Source of the DNA: Streptomyces sp. NBC_01478
Lineage (GTDB): Bacteria; Actinomycetota; Actinomycetes; Streptomycetales; Streptomycetaceae
Direction of reading: 5' to 3'
Assembly: GCF_036227225.1 (NCBI RefSeq)
Contig: NZ_CP109444.1
Location: 620,001 to 684,000, forward strand
DNA: 64,000 nt
Within the stretch, counting starts at the first letter, position 1, and each line of letters opens with the position of its first letter. The position numbers and the translations under genes are program-made. Under the pieces are notes generated by a model that worked only from the letters and a program-made list of their open reading frames with translations, was not told the origin of the DNA and made no database searches. Below are positions 9,195-19,744 of this stretch, one piece after another.

Positions 9195-10820
9195 TCAGAT
9201 CACGCGGAAGAGGTCGGCGGCCGCGTGGACGTCGGTGAAGTCCTCGATGGAGCGCAGGTTGTCGCACAGGACGTCGAGGACCGAGTCGGCTTCGGCGACG
9301 CGCGGGGCGCCGATGGCCACGCCGAAGACGCGGAAGCCCAGCCGGTGCTTGGCCTCGCTCCAGCCGCGCATCCATGTCTCGGTGACGCCGCAGTCGTCGT
9401 CGGTCAGCATCACGATGTCGCCGCGGGTGCGGGTGGTGTCGTTGAACTCCGCCTCCAGCAGTTCGCCGGCCGCCGACAACGGGCGCTGGTAGCTGGTGCC
9501 GCCGCCGAGGAAGGTCTCCGCGAAGTCGAGGACCTGGGCGATGCCTGCGGGCCGGTCGGCCGGGAAGCGGAAGACCTGGAGCTTGTCGGCGGCGGAGAAC
9601 AGGATGCCGACGAAGTCGCGCCCCGCGTGGCGGGCCTGGTCGAGGAGCGCCAGGGCGCACGCCTTGGCCCACGCCTCCCGGGTGACTCCGCCGGGCCCCG
9701 CTTCGTACATGGAGTGCGAGGTGTCGACGCACGCGATGACGGCGCCCCGGCCGGTGCTCTGCTCGCCCTGGTTGTCGTAGAGCATCAACTCACCGGCGGC
9801 GTAGCGCGCGGCGAACACCGCGCGCAGTGCGGGCAGGCCGAGGTTGGCCAGTTCGGAGGGGATGACGCGGGAGAGGTCGTCGCCCAGGGTGACGCCGACC
9901 AGTTCTCCGGTGGCGTTCTCGACCTTGCGGGCGCGCTCGCCGGCGGCCATCTGCCGGAAACGGCCGATCAGTTCGGCCCACTCGGCGAGCCGGCCGGTGC
10001 GCAGCCGCTCGGCGAGCCGGGCCCGCTGGTCGAACGGCATCCGCTCCAGTTCGCCGGGGCCGACTCCCCATGCCCGCATCAGCGCGCTCTCCTCCCGCGC
10101 GGCCCCGGCGGCCTTCGCCACCGCGTTCCGCGCGGCGGCACGGATACCGGGGGCCGCCGCCGTGAGGGCCTGCGCGGCGGCCCGGGCGGCCTGCCGTGCA
10201 GTGGCCTCGGCGGCGCCGACGGCCTCGATCGCCTGTTGTACGGCAACGGCGGCGAGGGACGGCACGGTGCCGTCCCCGCCGGCCTCTGCGGCAGCCTCCT
10301 GGAGCACCTCGCCCACGGCGGTCGCCGCGCCTTCGGCGGCCTGCCGGGCCTTCTTCGCCTGGACGGCCTGTTCCCGGGCATCCCGGGAGCGCTCCAGTAT
10401 CCGGCGCAGCGCGGCGGCCTGGGCGAGTACGGCCATGGCGGCGGCGTAGGGGTCGCCGGCCGTCTCCCGGTGCAGTTCGGCGAACTCCGGTGAGTCCAGG
10501 AGCGCGGTGATGACCTGGTGATTGACCAGTCGGGAGGGGTCCATGTCCTCGCGCTCACGCACCTGCGGTCTGACCTTGTAGGCGGCCAGGAACGCGTCGG
10601 TCAGGAGGTCGGTGGTGTGGTCGTAGCGCTGGTTCAACTCCTCGGCCAGGTCCCGCAGTCCGGCCGACTGCCCATAGGTGTCCTGCCAGGTGAACCGGTC
10701 GAACCGGTCCGCGACCACGGCCGTGGTGTGCTGCTCGGACGCGGTGGCGGACCGGCCCAGCCAGCTCCCGGCCCGGCCTGCCAGCTCGTCGAGTGTGCTC
10801 GGTGTCCTGCTCCTGCCCAT
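9195..10820 (-). CDS. VWA-domain protein (ViaA/CoxE-like partner of a MoxR ATPase)
   Basis: The 541-residue protein has a long Ala/Glu-rich helical N-terminal region (~1-330) and a C-terminal von Willebrand A domain (~345-541) with a MIDAS metal site, CVDTSHSM (DxSxS). It follows a MoxR/RavA-type AAA+ ATPase by 21 bp. Such pairs act as chaperones for metalloenzyme or membrane-complex assembly in known cases (RavA-ViaA, CoxD-CoxE); the client here is unknown. The 105 bp downstream (9090-9194) encode a coding-like tail (AMKAQRDREILEQE) on the same strand, perhaps a remnant of a third gene. Confidence 0.85.
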   Translation of the reverse strand: MGRSRTPSTLDELAGRAGSWLGRSATASEQHTTAVVADRFDRFTWQDTYGQSAGLRDLAEELNQRYDHTTDLLTDAFLAAYKVRPQVREREDMDPSRLVNHQVITALLDSPEFAELHRETAGDPYAAAMAVLAQAAALRRILERSRDAREQAVQAKKARQAAEGAATAVGEVLQEAAAEAGGDGTVPSLAAVAVQQAIEAVGAAEATARQAARAAAQALTAAAPGIRAAARNAVAKAAGAAREESALMRAWGVGPGELERMPFDQRARLAERLRTGRLAEWAELIGRFRQMAAGERARKVENATGELVGVTLGDDLSRVIPSELANLGLPALRAVFAARYAAGELMLYDNQGEQSTGRGAVIACVDTSHSMYEAGPGGVTREAWAKACALALLDQARHAGRDFVGILFSAADKLQVFRFPADRPAGIAQVLDFAETFLGGGTSYQRPLSAAGELLEAEFNDTTRTRGDIVMLTDDDCGVTETWMRGWSEAKHRLGFRVFGVAIGAPRVAEADSVLDVLCDNLRSIEDFTDVHAAADLFRVI

Positions 10821-10841
10821 GGTCCTGATACCCCCCGGTGT

Positions 10842-12050
10842 TCAGAGCTGGGCCTGCACCATGCTCGCGTCCATGCCGAGGGCCTCGGTGAGAACGCGGG
10901 CGCGGACGGCGCGCTGGCGGCCGGCGACCCCGTCGATGGCCACGGTGGAGCGGCCGGCGCCCGCCGCCTCCTCGCGGAGCTTCTCCAACCGCTTCCCCGC
11001 CATGGCGAGCTGGTTGTGGGCCTTCTTGATGACCCACTCGCTCAGCGCCTCGCGGGACTGCCCTGCCATGGCGTCGAGCTGGGCCTCCAACTCGTCGATG
11101 GTGTCGGCCAGGTCGAGTGCCTCCTTGGCATCGGGGTTGACCAGGTGCAGCACCTCGCGCTCGACGGTGGGGCGTTCGGCGGGCGAGTTCCACAGCACGT
11201 GCGTCAGCACCGACAGGTCGGTCTCGGCGACCGCCGGGCGGCCGTCGAGGTACGCGGACGCCTGGAGCAGGCCCACCGCCTGCCGCCAGCGGCGGTCGGA
11301 GGCGACGAGTTCCCTGCGGCGCAGGGCGGCCCGCAGAGTGCACACCGCATCCACGATCACGTCGGGCACGTCCACGGCCGGGACACCCTCGGTCACGGCG
11401 TGCTGCAACGCGGCCAGCTCGACCGTGGTCCGCGTCGGGGCCGTCGGGCGGCTGACGGCGGAGCGGACCAGCGCGGCGAAGTTCGAGGGGTCTTCCAGGT
11501 ACCCGACCTCGATCCGCACCAGCAGCCGGTCGTAGATCGCGGCCGTGTCGTCCCCGCTGGGCAGTTCGTTGCTCGCCGTGATGGCCCCGATCAGGGGGCA
11601 GCGGATCGGCTCGCCGCCGCTCTCGGGGTGATAGATCCGCTCGTTGAGAAAGCCCAGAGTCTCGTTCAGCGCTGCCGTGGAGCACTTGAAGATCTCGTCG
11701 ATGAACGCGACATGCGCGGTCGTGGCACGGCCTTCGTACACCTGGCGGTACTCGCCCCGGGCCAGCGCCGCGACGTCGACGGGGCCGAACATCCTCGTCG
11801 GCGCGGTGAACTTCGAGAGGAGGATCTCCCAGTAGGACGCCCCCTCGAACCTGCCCGTGAGCTCCCGGGCCATCTCGGACTTCGCCGTTCCGGGCGGGCC
11901 GAGCAGCAGCGAGTGCTGTCCGGCCAACAACGTGACCACCAGCGTCCGCACCACGTCGGCCCGCTCGTAGAAGCGGTCCGACAACTCGTCGCCGATCGCC
12001 CGCAGCCTCATGGCCGTGTCCCGCACACCCGGCCCGCCCAGCTCTCCCAT
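10842..12050 (-). CDS. MoxR/RavA-type AAA+ ATPase
   Basis: The 402-residue AAA+ ATPase has Walker A GPPGTAKSE (near residue 53), Walker B HVAFIDEIFK and sensor-1 TASNELP, all typical of the MoxR/RavA branch, plus a helical C-terminal region. It precedes and is probably co-transcribed with the VWA protein gene. ATG 12050 is preferred over an overlapping TTG at 12056 because GGAG lies 6 bases upstream of the ATG. Likely role: ATP-driven remodelling of a VWA-recruited client. Confidence 0.88.
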   Translation of the reverse strand: MGELGGPGVRDTAMRLRAIGDELSDRFYERADVVRTLVVTLLAGQHSLLLGPPGTAKSEMARELTGRFEGASYWEILLSKFTAPTRMFGPVDVAALARGEYRQVYEGRATTAHVAFIDEIFKCSTAALNETLGFLNERIYHPESGGEPIRCPLIGAITASNELPSGDDTAAIYDRLLVRIEVGYLEDPSNFAALVRSAVSRPTAPTRTTVELAALQHAVTEGVPAVDVPDVIVDAVCTLRAALRRRELVASDRRWRQAVGLLQASAYLDGRPAVAETDLSVLTHVLWNSPAERPTVEREVLHLVNPDAKEALDLADTIDELEAQLDAMAGQSREALSEWVIKKAHNQLAMAGKRLEKLREEAAGAGRSTVAIDGVAGRQRAVRARVLTEALGMDASMVQAQL

Positions 12051-12209
12051 AGTCAACTCCTAGCCCGTGACGCCCTGTTGAGCTGACGAGACGCCCCTTC
12101 CTGCGAGACTACGACGAGGGCTTGTTCCTCGTGCGTCCCGACGGATACCTCGCACTGGCTACGTACGATCCGGCCGAGGTGACCAGTTGCCTGTCGTGGC
12201 AGAACACCG

Positions 12210-12335
12210 ATGTCCTCAGCGCGCACCGCCGTGCGGATGGTCCTGGGACGCACGGAGACGCTCACCGGCAACAAGCACGTGGTGCTCGGAACTCAATTGG
12301 TCATCCGCCAGTCGGTGCAACGGCTGGATCGGTAA
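12210..12335 (+). pseudogene. Possible LacI-family regulator, C-terminal remnant
   Basis: A short frame ends at TAA 12335 and reads VRMVLGRTETL...VVLGTQLVIRQS. This matches the usual LacI-family C-terminus (LL.RIEG..VLLPTELVVRxS). The DNA-binding and sugar-binding parts are absent. The rest of 12051-12428 holds no supported gene. Confidence 0.5.
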
Positions 12336-12428
12336 GAGCCTCGACATCTCCGGCCACAACGACGTCCAGTGCATCCGGGAGTTGTCACCGGCCAGAGCGC
12401 CTGCGGGGCACGCGCCCTGGGATACCGG

Positions 12429-13386
<958 letters not shown>

Positions 13387-13416
13387 GGCTCGCCCGGGAC
13401 TGTCCACCGCTGCGCA

Positions 13417-14163
13417 TCACATCGCCGCGTCGATCAGCATGACGGCGGCCACGGCCAGCAGGACCAGGCCGAAGATCCACTGCAGGGTGTGCCCGGAAAC
13501 CTTCGCGGCCAGCCGCTTCCCGTCCCACGCACCGAGGATCGCGGCCCCGGCGAAGGGGCCGAGGACCGCCCAGTCCAGTCCGTCGGCCGTGCCCGCGCGC
13601 ATCGTCAGCGCGGCCAGGGAGTTGACGGTGATGACCAGCAGGCTGGTGCCCACCGCGTTCCGCATCCGCAGGCCGAGCACGCTCACCAGCGCCGGTACGG
13701 CGAGGAAGCCGCCGCCGACACCGAGGACGCCGGTGACCGCGCCGAGCCCGGCACCCGCGGCCGCGGCCCGGCCTGGCCGTACCGGCGCGGGGGTGTCCGC
13801 CGGCGGGCGGCTTCGCAGCATGCGGAGTGCGGCCACGGCCGCCACCACCGAGAAGGCCGCCGTGAGTACGGCCGGCGGGACACGTCCGGCGAGTGCGCCG
13901 CCCAGCATCGCCGGGCCGATCCCGGCCGCCGCGAACAGCAGCCCCGTACGCCAGCGGACGTTCCCGTCGCGGGCGTGCGCGCACATGGCGGTGACCGAGG
14001 TGACGGCGACGATGACCAGGCTCGCGGTGGTGGCCGCGACCGGGGTGAAACCGAGCAGGTAGATCATGGCGGGGACGGCCAGCACGCTGCCGCCGCCCCC
14101 GAGCGCGCCGAGCGCGAGACCGATGACCGCGCCGGCGGCCAGGGCGAGTATGAGAGTGCTCAC
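13417..14163 (-). CDS. TauE/SafE-family anion permease (sulfite/sulfur exporter)
   Basis: The 248-residue integral membrane protein has about eight helices in two repeats, each with a Gly-rich motif ([21 protein letters not shown] and [16 protein letters not shown]). This is the TauE/SafE pattern of sulfite/organosulfonate/thiosulfate exporters. Its GTG start overlaps the stop of the upstream rhodanese gene (GTGA), and the gene ends the 15984-to-13417 operon. In this operon it likely exports sulfite or thiosulfate made by the dioxygenase-rhodanese. It converges with the CstR gene 30 bp away. Confidence 0.88.
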   Translation of the reverse strand: MSTLILALAAGAVIGLALGALGGGGSVLAVPAMIYLLGFTPVAATTASLVIVAVTSVTAMCAHARDGNVRWRTGLLFAAAGIGPAMLGGALAGRVPPAVLTAAFSVVAAVAALRMLRSRPPADTPAPVRPGRAAAAGAGLGAVTGVLGVGGGFLAVPALVSVLGLRMRNAVGTSLLVITVNSLAALTMRAGTADGLDWAVLGPFAGAAILGAWDGKRLAAKVSGHTLQWIFGLVLLAVAAVMLIDAAM

Positions 14164-14543
14164 GCGACGGTGCCGTTCCCTCCGCACGCGTCCAGCACCG
14201 GCAGTCCCGCCCCGGCCCAGTCGAGCATGCCGCCGGTCACGTCCACGACCTCCGCGCCCCGGGCGGCCAGCAGTTCGGCCGCCTGCCGGGAGCGCTTGCC
14301 CGAGCGGCAGATCACGGCCAGGGGCCGCGCCTGTACCTCGGCGGGCAGCCCGGCTCCGGCGGCCAACGCCGACAGGGGCAGGTGAACGGCCCAGGGGGCG
14401 TGCCCCGCCTGCCATTCGTGGGGTTCACGGACATCCAGCAGTACGGCGTCGGCGTTCCCGTTCTTTCCGTGGCCGGTGCGCAGGGCCGCCTCTTGTACGT
14501 CGATCCGGCCCGGGCCGCCTGGGCCTCGTCGGACATTGCTCAT
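14160..14543 (-). CDS. Single-domain rhodanese sulfurtransferase
   Basis: The 127-residue protein has a rhodanese fold with LLDVREPHEW and the active-site loop VICRSGKRS containing the catalytic Cys, then WAGAGLPV. The family moves sulfane sulfur between thiols, sulfite and persulfides. It lies between a persulfide dioxygenase-rhodanese fusion (70 bp upstream) and a TauE/SafE permease (4-bp overlap). ATG 14543 starts just before the conserved fold. Confidence 0.9.
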   Translation of the reverse strand: MSNVRRGPGGPGRIDVQEAALRTGHGKNGNADAVLLDVREPHEWQAGHAPWAVHLPLSALAAGAGLPAEVQARPLAVICRSGKRSRQAAELLAARGAEVVDVTGGMLDWAGAGLPVLDACGGNGTVA

Positions 14544-14613
14544 CCCGGTTTCTCGCTTCTGTTTCCCGTGTCGGTTCGGAAGATCGGCACCACCGCTGCG
14601 GCGACCGGCGCCG

Positions 14614-15984
14614 TCAGGAGGTCCGCCGTACGGTGAGCCCGGCCCGATCGGCCGCGTCGAAGGAGTCGTCCACGGCGACGACCTCACGACCGGCCGCGTC
14701 CAGCAGGGAAGAGGCGATGGCGGCGCGCATCCCGCCCGCGCAGTGCACCCACACCTCACCGGCGGGGACCTCGTCGAGGCGGCGGTGCAGGGCGTGGACC
14801 GGGATGTGGACCGAGCCCTCGATGTATCCGCCGGCTCGTTCCGAGGCACGCCGGACGTCGAGCACCACGAGGCCCTCCGCCGGGTGGCGCCGGGCGAGAT
14901 CGGCGAACGTGGCGCGCCGGAAGGAAGCGAGTTCCTCTCCTTCCCGGACCCAGCCGCCGGGTTCGCCGGTGGCCGCGGCGGCCGGGCGGTCCATGCCCAC
15001 GCGCACCAGTTCGCGCTGGGCGGCGGCCAGTTGCCCGGGCGACTCGGCGAGCAGCGTGACCGGCTTCCCCCACGGGATGAGCCAGGCGAGATACGTGGCG
15101 AGCTGCCCCTCGGCCTCGAAGTTGAACGCACCGGGCACGTGTCCCGCGGCGAAGGCGACCCTGTTGCGCAGGTCCACCACCCACTCCCCCGCCGCCAGTC
15201 GCGCGGCGATCTCCGCCGCGTCCGCCACGGCGGGCGCGGTCAGGTCGAGCGGCTCCGGTCCGGCCGCGTTGGCCGGACCCATGTGCGTGTAGTACGCGGG
15301 AACGTCGTCCAGGCCGGCCAGCAGGGCGGCGACGAAGTCGTCCACGTCCCGGGTGAGGGCTTCGTTGGACGCCCTCTCCTTGCCTATGGTCGTGTCACCG
15401 CCCTCCGCCTGCGAGGACGAGCAGAAGCTGCCGAAGCCGTGGGTGGGCAACACGGCGGTGTCGTCGGGCAGTTCGGCGGCCAGCCGGTGCGCGGAGGCGT
15501 GCTGGGCGCGGGCGAGATGCCCGGTCAGCCTCGGTTCCACGAGATCGGGACGGCCGACGGTGCCGATCAGCAGCGAACCTCCCGTGAACACCACGACGGC
15601 CTCGCCGTTCTCCTCCAGCGCGTAGGCGGTGTGGTGCGGGGTGTGGCCGGGCGTGGCGAGCGCGCGCAGGGTCAGCCCGGCGGCGGTGTCGATCTCCGTA
15701 CGGTCGCCGTCGCGCACCGGCACCCGGGCGAAGGAGACGCGGGCCCCGGCAGGAACGAGGTAGGCGGCACCGGTGAGCCGGGCCAGTTCCAGTCCGCCGC
15801 TGACGTAGTCGTTGTGCACGTGCGTCTCGACGACCTGCGCGATCCGCACGCCGCGCCGCGCCGCTGCCGCAATCACCCGGTCCACGTCACGGGGCGGGTC
15901 AACCGCCACCGCCGCCCGCTCACCGCCCGCCAGATAGCTCCGGTTGCCGAGCCCTGACACCTCGATCGTGTCAACGAAGAACAC
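14614..15984 (-). CDS. Persulfide dioxygenase-rhodanese fusion (MBL-fold)
   Basis: The 456-residue protein has an N-terminal metallo-beta-lactamase domain (~1-240) with the metal motif THVHNDYVSG and PGHTPHH, as in ETHE1-type persulfide dioxygenases that oxidise glutathione/mycothiol persulfide to sulfite. Two rhodanese domains follow. The first (~260-350) lacks the catalytic Cys (TLLAESPGQ) and is probably structural; the second (~370-456) has WVHCAGGMRA with Cys. The GTG start at 15984 follows GGGAAGGGAG. Two CstR-type operator sites lie just upstream at 16010-16058. Confidence 0.9.
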   Translation of the reverse strand: MFFVDTIEVSGLGNRSYLAGGERAAVAVDPPRDVDRVIAAAARRGVRIAQVVETHVHNDYVSGGLELARLTGAAYLVPAGARVSFARVPVRDGDRTEIDTAAGLTLRALATPGHTPHHTAYALEENGEAVVVFTGGSLLIGTVGRPDLVEPRLTGHLARAQHASAHRLAAELPDDTAVLPTHGFGSFCSSSQAEGGDTTIGKERASNEALTRDVDDFVAALLAGLDDVPAYYTHMGPANAAGPEPLDLTAPAVADAAEIAARLAAGEWVVDLRNRVAFAAGHVPGAFNFEAEGQLATYLAWLIPWGKPVTLLAESPGQLAAAQRELVRVGMDRPAAAATGEPGGWVREGEELASFRRATFADLARRHPAEGLVVLDVRRASERAGGYIEGSVHIPVHALHRRLDEVPAGEVWVHCAGGMRAAIASSLLDAAGREVVAVDDSFDAADRAGLTVRRTS

Positions 15985-16009
15985 GAGGCACTCCCTTCCC
16001 AGTGCGAAT

Positions 16010-16058
16010 TACCCCCCGGGGTATGTCTCCGACGGTAGCACGAGTACCCCGGGGGGTA
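16010..16058. promoter_or_regulatory. Two inverted CstR-type operator sites
   Basis: TACCCCCCGGGGTA (16010-16023) and TACCCCGGGGGGTA (16045-16058) are exact reverse complements of each other. Their centres are 35 bp apart, immediately upstream of the persulfide dioxygenase gene. Each has TACCCC and GGGGTA arms around a 2-base centre, like the 13068 operator. Confidence 0.8.
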
Positions 16059-16857
16059 TTTTCGAGGACTGGGCAAGACCTCCGACACGCCTCAGGGGCT
16101 CCTCCCAAACAGCAGGACGCCCGTCCCCCGCCACCCGAACCGGCCCGAAGGGCCAGCACCGTGCGCCCCGACACCACCTGGGTTCGCATCCTCAATGCCT
16201 CGTCCCGGCCGGCATCGGCGCGATCGGGCTTCCCTGCGTCGTCACGCGGGTGGAGCGGGTCGGCCCGCGGTTCCGACCTTCACCCGCAGACATGGGCCCC
16301 TGCACCCGCCGAGCTGCGAGTGAATCCGTCCCGGAACATCTGCGGACCAAACGACGTCCCATTTGAACCACTTCCAATGGGGGCGTCCAACGCATCTGGC
16401 CAGAGCGTTTACCACTGGACTTGCTTGAGTGATGTCGGGCCGTCCTGCCCACCGTCGGCCCGCGCGCCGCGCGTGGTCTGAAGCCCTTGGTGGCCACGCC
16501 TCCGCATATCGCCACGACCGCCCTCGCCACCGGGGGCGAGCCGCTGTTGCCGCGAGGCATCAAGTCGGGCCGTCCGCCGGATCGGGCTCGCGATCATCGC
16601 CCTTGCTGACGCCCTCGACGACACCCTGGACTTCACCAGTTGCAGGGGGCGGGGCGCGCCCCGCCGAGGGCCAAGGACCGCTGACTCGCCATCACAAGCA
16701 GGTGTTCGTCGGCTCCCTGCGTGGTCGTCGCACGGGCGAGGGTAGGGGCTGATCCGCTTGCTTGGAGTGCACTGCAGGGCCATAGCGTCGAGACATCCGA
16801 ACCGAACACCCGATGCATCGACGCATCAACCCGCACGACCAACGAGAAAGTCGGCAA
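16059..16857. other. Long region without an intact gene
   Basis: About 800 bp between the operators and the SDR at 16858. Apart from the 43-bp IS5-transposase copy at 16538-16580 (listed separately), I see no reading frame with believable protein composition, no RNA gene and no clear promoter. Confidence 0.5.
16538..16609 (+). pseudogene. IS5-family transposase, small 5' fragment
   Basis: The frame reads EPLLPRGIKSGRPP before diverging and ending at a TGA near 16607. Its first 43 bases are identical to 17747-17789 inside the IS5-type element on the other side of the SDR gene. It is therefore a piece of the same element, left by insertion, duplication or deletion. Confidence 0.75.
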
Positions 16858-17652
16858 GTGGTAGACAACCAATTCACAACGCACGCAGAACTTTTCGATC
16901 TGCGTGGAAAGCGCGCGCTCGTCACCGGTGGCACCAGAGGCATCGGGATGATGATCGCGCGCGGCCTTCTCCAGGCGGGCGTCCGCGTGGTCATCAGCTC
17001 ACGCAGCGCAGAAGCGTGCGCTCAGGCGCAGGAACATCTGTCCACATTCGGTGAGGTGCGGGCCATCCCCGCCGACCTGTCACGCCACGACGAGTGTCGG
17101 CGACTGTCCGACCTCGTCACCGCCGACTCGGAGCGTCTCGACATCCTCGTCAACAACGCGGGTGCCCTGTGGGACGAGCCGCTGGCGACGTTCCCGGACG
17201 AGGCCTGGGACACGGTCGTCGACCTCAACCTGAAGTCGCCGTTCTGGCTGGTCCAGGCGCTGCTGCCCACACTTCGCAAGGCGGGCACCGCCGACGATCC
17301 CGCGCGGATCATCAACATCGGCAGCATCGCCGCCATCCACATCCCCCAGCGGCCCAACTACTCGTACTCCAGCAGCAAGGCCGCACTGCATCAACTCACC
17401 AGAGTGCTCGCCAAGGAACTGGGACCGCAGCACGTCACCGTGAACGCCGTGGCGCCGGGACCGTTCCCGTCGACGATGATGGCTGCAACCCTCGATGAGT
17501 TCGGCGAGGCGATCGCGGCGTCGGCCCCACTACGCCGGATCGGCCGCGACGACGACATGGCGGGTGTCACCGTGTTCCTCGCCAGCCGGGCAGGCGCATA
17601 CCTGACAGGCGCCGTGATCCCCGTCGACGGCGGCATTGCCACAACCGCGTAG
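16858..17652 (+). CDS. SDR-family oxidoreductase
   Basis: The roughly 264-residue SDR has the nucleotide-binding motif GGTRGIG, NNAG, a catalytic serine (NIGSIAAIH), YSSSKAALH and the C-terminal LTGAVIPVDGG. It resembles RhlG/FabG-like 3-oxoacyl reductases; the substrate is unknown. GTG 16858 is preferred (GAGAAAG about 8 bases upstream); an ATG at 16813 would add 15 residues. It is bracketed by identical 43-bp pieces of an IS5-type transposase, which suggests it was acquired or trapped by that element. Confidence 0.85.
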   Translation: MVDNQFTTHAELFDLRGKRALVTGGTRGIGMMIARGLLQAGVRVVISSRSAEACAQAQEHLSTFGEVRAIPADLSRHDECRRLSDLVTADSERLDILVNNAGALWDEPLATFPDEAWDTVVDLNLKSPFWLVQALLPTLRKAGTADDPARIINIGSIAAIHIPQRPNYSYSSSKAALHQLTRVLAKELGPQHVTVNAVAPGPFPSTMMAATLDEFGEAIAASAPLRRIGRDDDMAGVTVFLASRAGAYLTGAVIPVDGGIATTA

Positions 17653-17664
17653 GCCGCCCAGTGC

Positions 17665-18320
17665 CTGTCGCGAAAGTTGATCTTGATCGTTGATGATCAC
17701 GCCTGTGGGACGTGGGGATCTGACGAACGGCCAGCGGGCCCGACTTGAGCCGCTGTTGCCGCGAGGCATCAAGTCGGGCCGTCCGCCGGTATGGACGCGG
17801 CCGCATCTGATGGACGGCATACGGTGGCGGACCCGGACGGGTGCTCCCTGGCGTGAGGTGCCGGAACGCTACGGGCCGTGGGACCGGGTCCATGACCTGT
17901 TCCGGCGCTGGCAGCGCGATGGCACCTGGGCCCGGATCGTCACTCATCTGCAGGCCGAGTCGGAGGCCAAGGGCCTGATCACCTGGGACGTGAACGTCGA
18001 CTCCACGGTCTGCCGGGCCCACCGGCACGCGGCTGGGGCAGCGAAAGGGGGATATCCAGAAGGAACCGCCCGGCGGGATCACCATCGAGCAGGGCCAGAA
18101 GCCGCCATTGGTGGTGATCACCGCCGGACAGGTAGGTGATTCGCCTCAGTTCGAGCCGGTCCTGGAAGCGATCCGGGCGCCCCGGCTCGGAGTCGGCAGG
18201 CCGCGCAAACGGCCGGACCGGGTCCGGGCCGACAGGCATGACAAGCTCGCGGTCCGCTACGAGGCGACCGTGCTGATCGCAGTCCTCAACGAGTGGCTGT
18301 GACCAGCACTTTCACAACAG
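17665..18320 (+). mobile_element. Degenerate IS5-family insertion sequence
   Basis: The element is bounded by imperfect 13-bp inverted repeats (CTGTCGCGAAAGT at 17665-17677; complement CTGTTGTGAAAGT at 18308-18320, two mismatches). It begins 13 bp after the SDR stop and holds one broken transposase gene. At about 656 bp it is shorter than intact members (usually about 850-900 bp). No target-site duplication is evident. Confidence 0.75.
17693..18302 (+). pseudogene. IS5-family transposase, frameshifted and internally deleted
   Basis: The N-terminal frame (17693-18139) carries LEPLLPRGIKSGRPP, RTRTGAPWREVPERYGPW and DVNVDSTVCRAHRHAAGA, the last including the first DDE aspartate. The frame then shifts near KGGYPEG. 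A second frame (18108-18302) resumes with LVVITAGQVGDSPQFEPVL and ends RYEATVLIAVLNEWL. About 90 residues between RKRPDRV and DKLAVRYEA, which should hold the last catalytic residue, are deleted. It cannot be active. Confidence 0.85.
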
Positions 18321-18501
18321 ACCCCAGACGTCATCCGCTTTCCGAACGTGACGGGTCGGTTCGGGCCGGGTGAGCATGAACTCTGATCGGCGGCGGGAGA
18401 GATGGGCGTGATACGTCCGCTCGTTTGGCTCGTGTGGACACTGGACCATCGCCTGCCGGGCAAGGTGAGCGGCTGCTCCCCGCGCCCACTGCGGTCGACC
18501 G

Positions 18502-19425
18502 GTGACCCCGTGGACCGGGACGCGGCCGAAGCAGAGAGTATGGGCTGGATTGTTGACTCCGACCCTGATAAATCAACTTGTCATGGCCATGAGCGCGATG
18601 GAACTGCACAGCATAAATCGCTGGGAGGCGTCCTTCCTCCGCGAAGAGGTGGACGGCTACTTCACCCACGGCATCGAGTGCACGCCAGGCGCGACGGTAC
18701 TCGACGTGGGCGCCAACATCGGTGTGTTCTCGGCCGCCGTCTATGAACGGCTGGACGGAGACGTACGGATCTACGCCTTCGAGCCGCTGCCGCCACTCCA
18801 CGCGACACTCGAGCTCAATGCTCGCGAGTTCTTCAACGGACGTCTGACCGCGCTCCCCTACGGCCTGGCGTCCCATGAGGCCGAGCTCGACTTCAGCTAC
18901 ATTCCGGCCGCCACGATCTTCTCGTCCTCCTCGCGGGATCAGGGGAACATCGAGGACGAGCGGCGCCGGGTCACCGCGAGCGTTGTCGAAATGATCCGCC
19001 AGGGCGGCTTGGGACCGGTCCTGCGCCGCATACCCGCCCCCATCCTCACTCTTCTCATCAGCCGCAAGCTGCGGGTGCTGCGGCGGCTCGAGACGCACCG
19101 GGTGAAGGTCAGGCCCCTGTCATCGGTGCTCGACGAGCAGGGTATCGACCACATCGACCTGCTCAAGGTCGATGTGGAAGGCGCCGAACTCGAGGTACTC
19201 AGAGGCATCGAGGAACGGCATTGGCCGCTGGTCCGCCAGGCCGTCGTCGAGGTGGAGCGCTGGCAGCACAACCGCGACACGGTCTGCGAGGTCCTCCTCA
19301 CCCACGGCTTCACAGTCAGCACCGAGCAGGACTCGGTGCAGCGGGCCGGCGACATCGGCATGGTGTTCGCGGTCAGGACCTCACCACGCGCAGCGTCCGG
19401 CACTCGAGGCGGCATCAACGGCTGA
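18502..19425 (+). CDS. FkbM-family methyltransferase
   Basis: The 307-residue protein contains the SAM-binding motif VLDVGANIGVFS, an acidic motif in YAFEPLPP and the FkbM signature LLKVDVEGAELEVL. The family O-methylates natural products or glycans; FkbM acts on FK506. The start is uncertain: GTG 18502 is given, but ATG 18583 is equally possible because no clear ribosome-binding site is seen. No biosynthetic partner lies nearby; the gene is stranded between IS remnants. Confidence 0.8.
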   Translation: MTPWTGTRPKQRVWAGLLTPTLINQLVMAMSAMELHSINRWEASFLREEVDGYFTHGIECTPGATVLDVGANIGVFSAAVYERLDGDVRIYAFEPLPPLHATLELNAREFFNGRLTALPYGLASHEAELDFSYIPAATIFSSSSRDQGNIEDERRRVTASVVEMIRQGGLGPVLRRIPAPILTLLISRKLRVLRRLETHRVKVRPLSSVLDEQGIDHIDLLKVDVEGAELEVLRGIEERHWPLVRQAVVEVERWQHNRDTVCEVLLTHGFTVSTEQDSVQRAGDIGMVFAVRTSPRAASGTRGGING

Positions 19426-19744
19426 CACAGAGAGGTGGATCGGTCCTGATGGCCGGGTCCGGGGCGGGAGTTGGGCGTTCGGTCCGATGTGGGTCAGTCG
19501 CCGTGGCGGTCACAGGAGGCCGGCGAAGAACGCCGACACGAAGAAGAACAGACTCATGAAAACGCCCGCCGACCGCGGGCGGCGCGGCCAGGGCGCCGGT
19601 ACGCGGCCGACCTTCGACGTACCACCAGTCGGACGGACCGTACGGAGGACGATTCCCGGCGCCCCTGAAGGCGTGGTGCACGACCGAGGTTGGGACGTAC
19701 CGACACCACGATTACTCATTGGTGATCACTTGCCTACCGTGCGG
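19426..19744. other. Intergenic, no supported gene
   Basis: About 320 bp between the FkbM gene and the zinc-ribbon gene. A minus-strand frame at 19510-19719 ends in a hydrophobic run (MSLFFFVSAFFAGLL), but its composition upstream is not protein-like and it lacks a ribosome-binding site. Confidence 0.4.

Noticed and set aside
19510..19719. Small minus-strand ORF ending MSLFFFVSAFFAGLL
   Set aside because: Only the last 15 codons look protein-like and no ribosome-binding site precedes the internal ATG.
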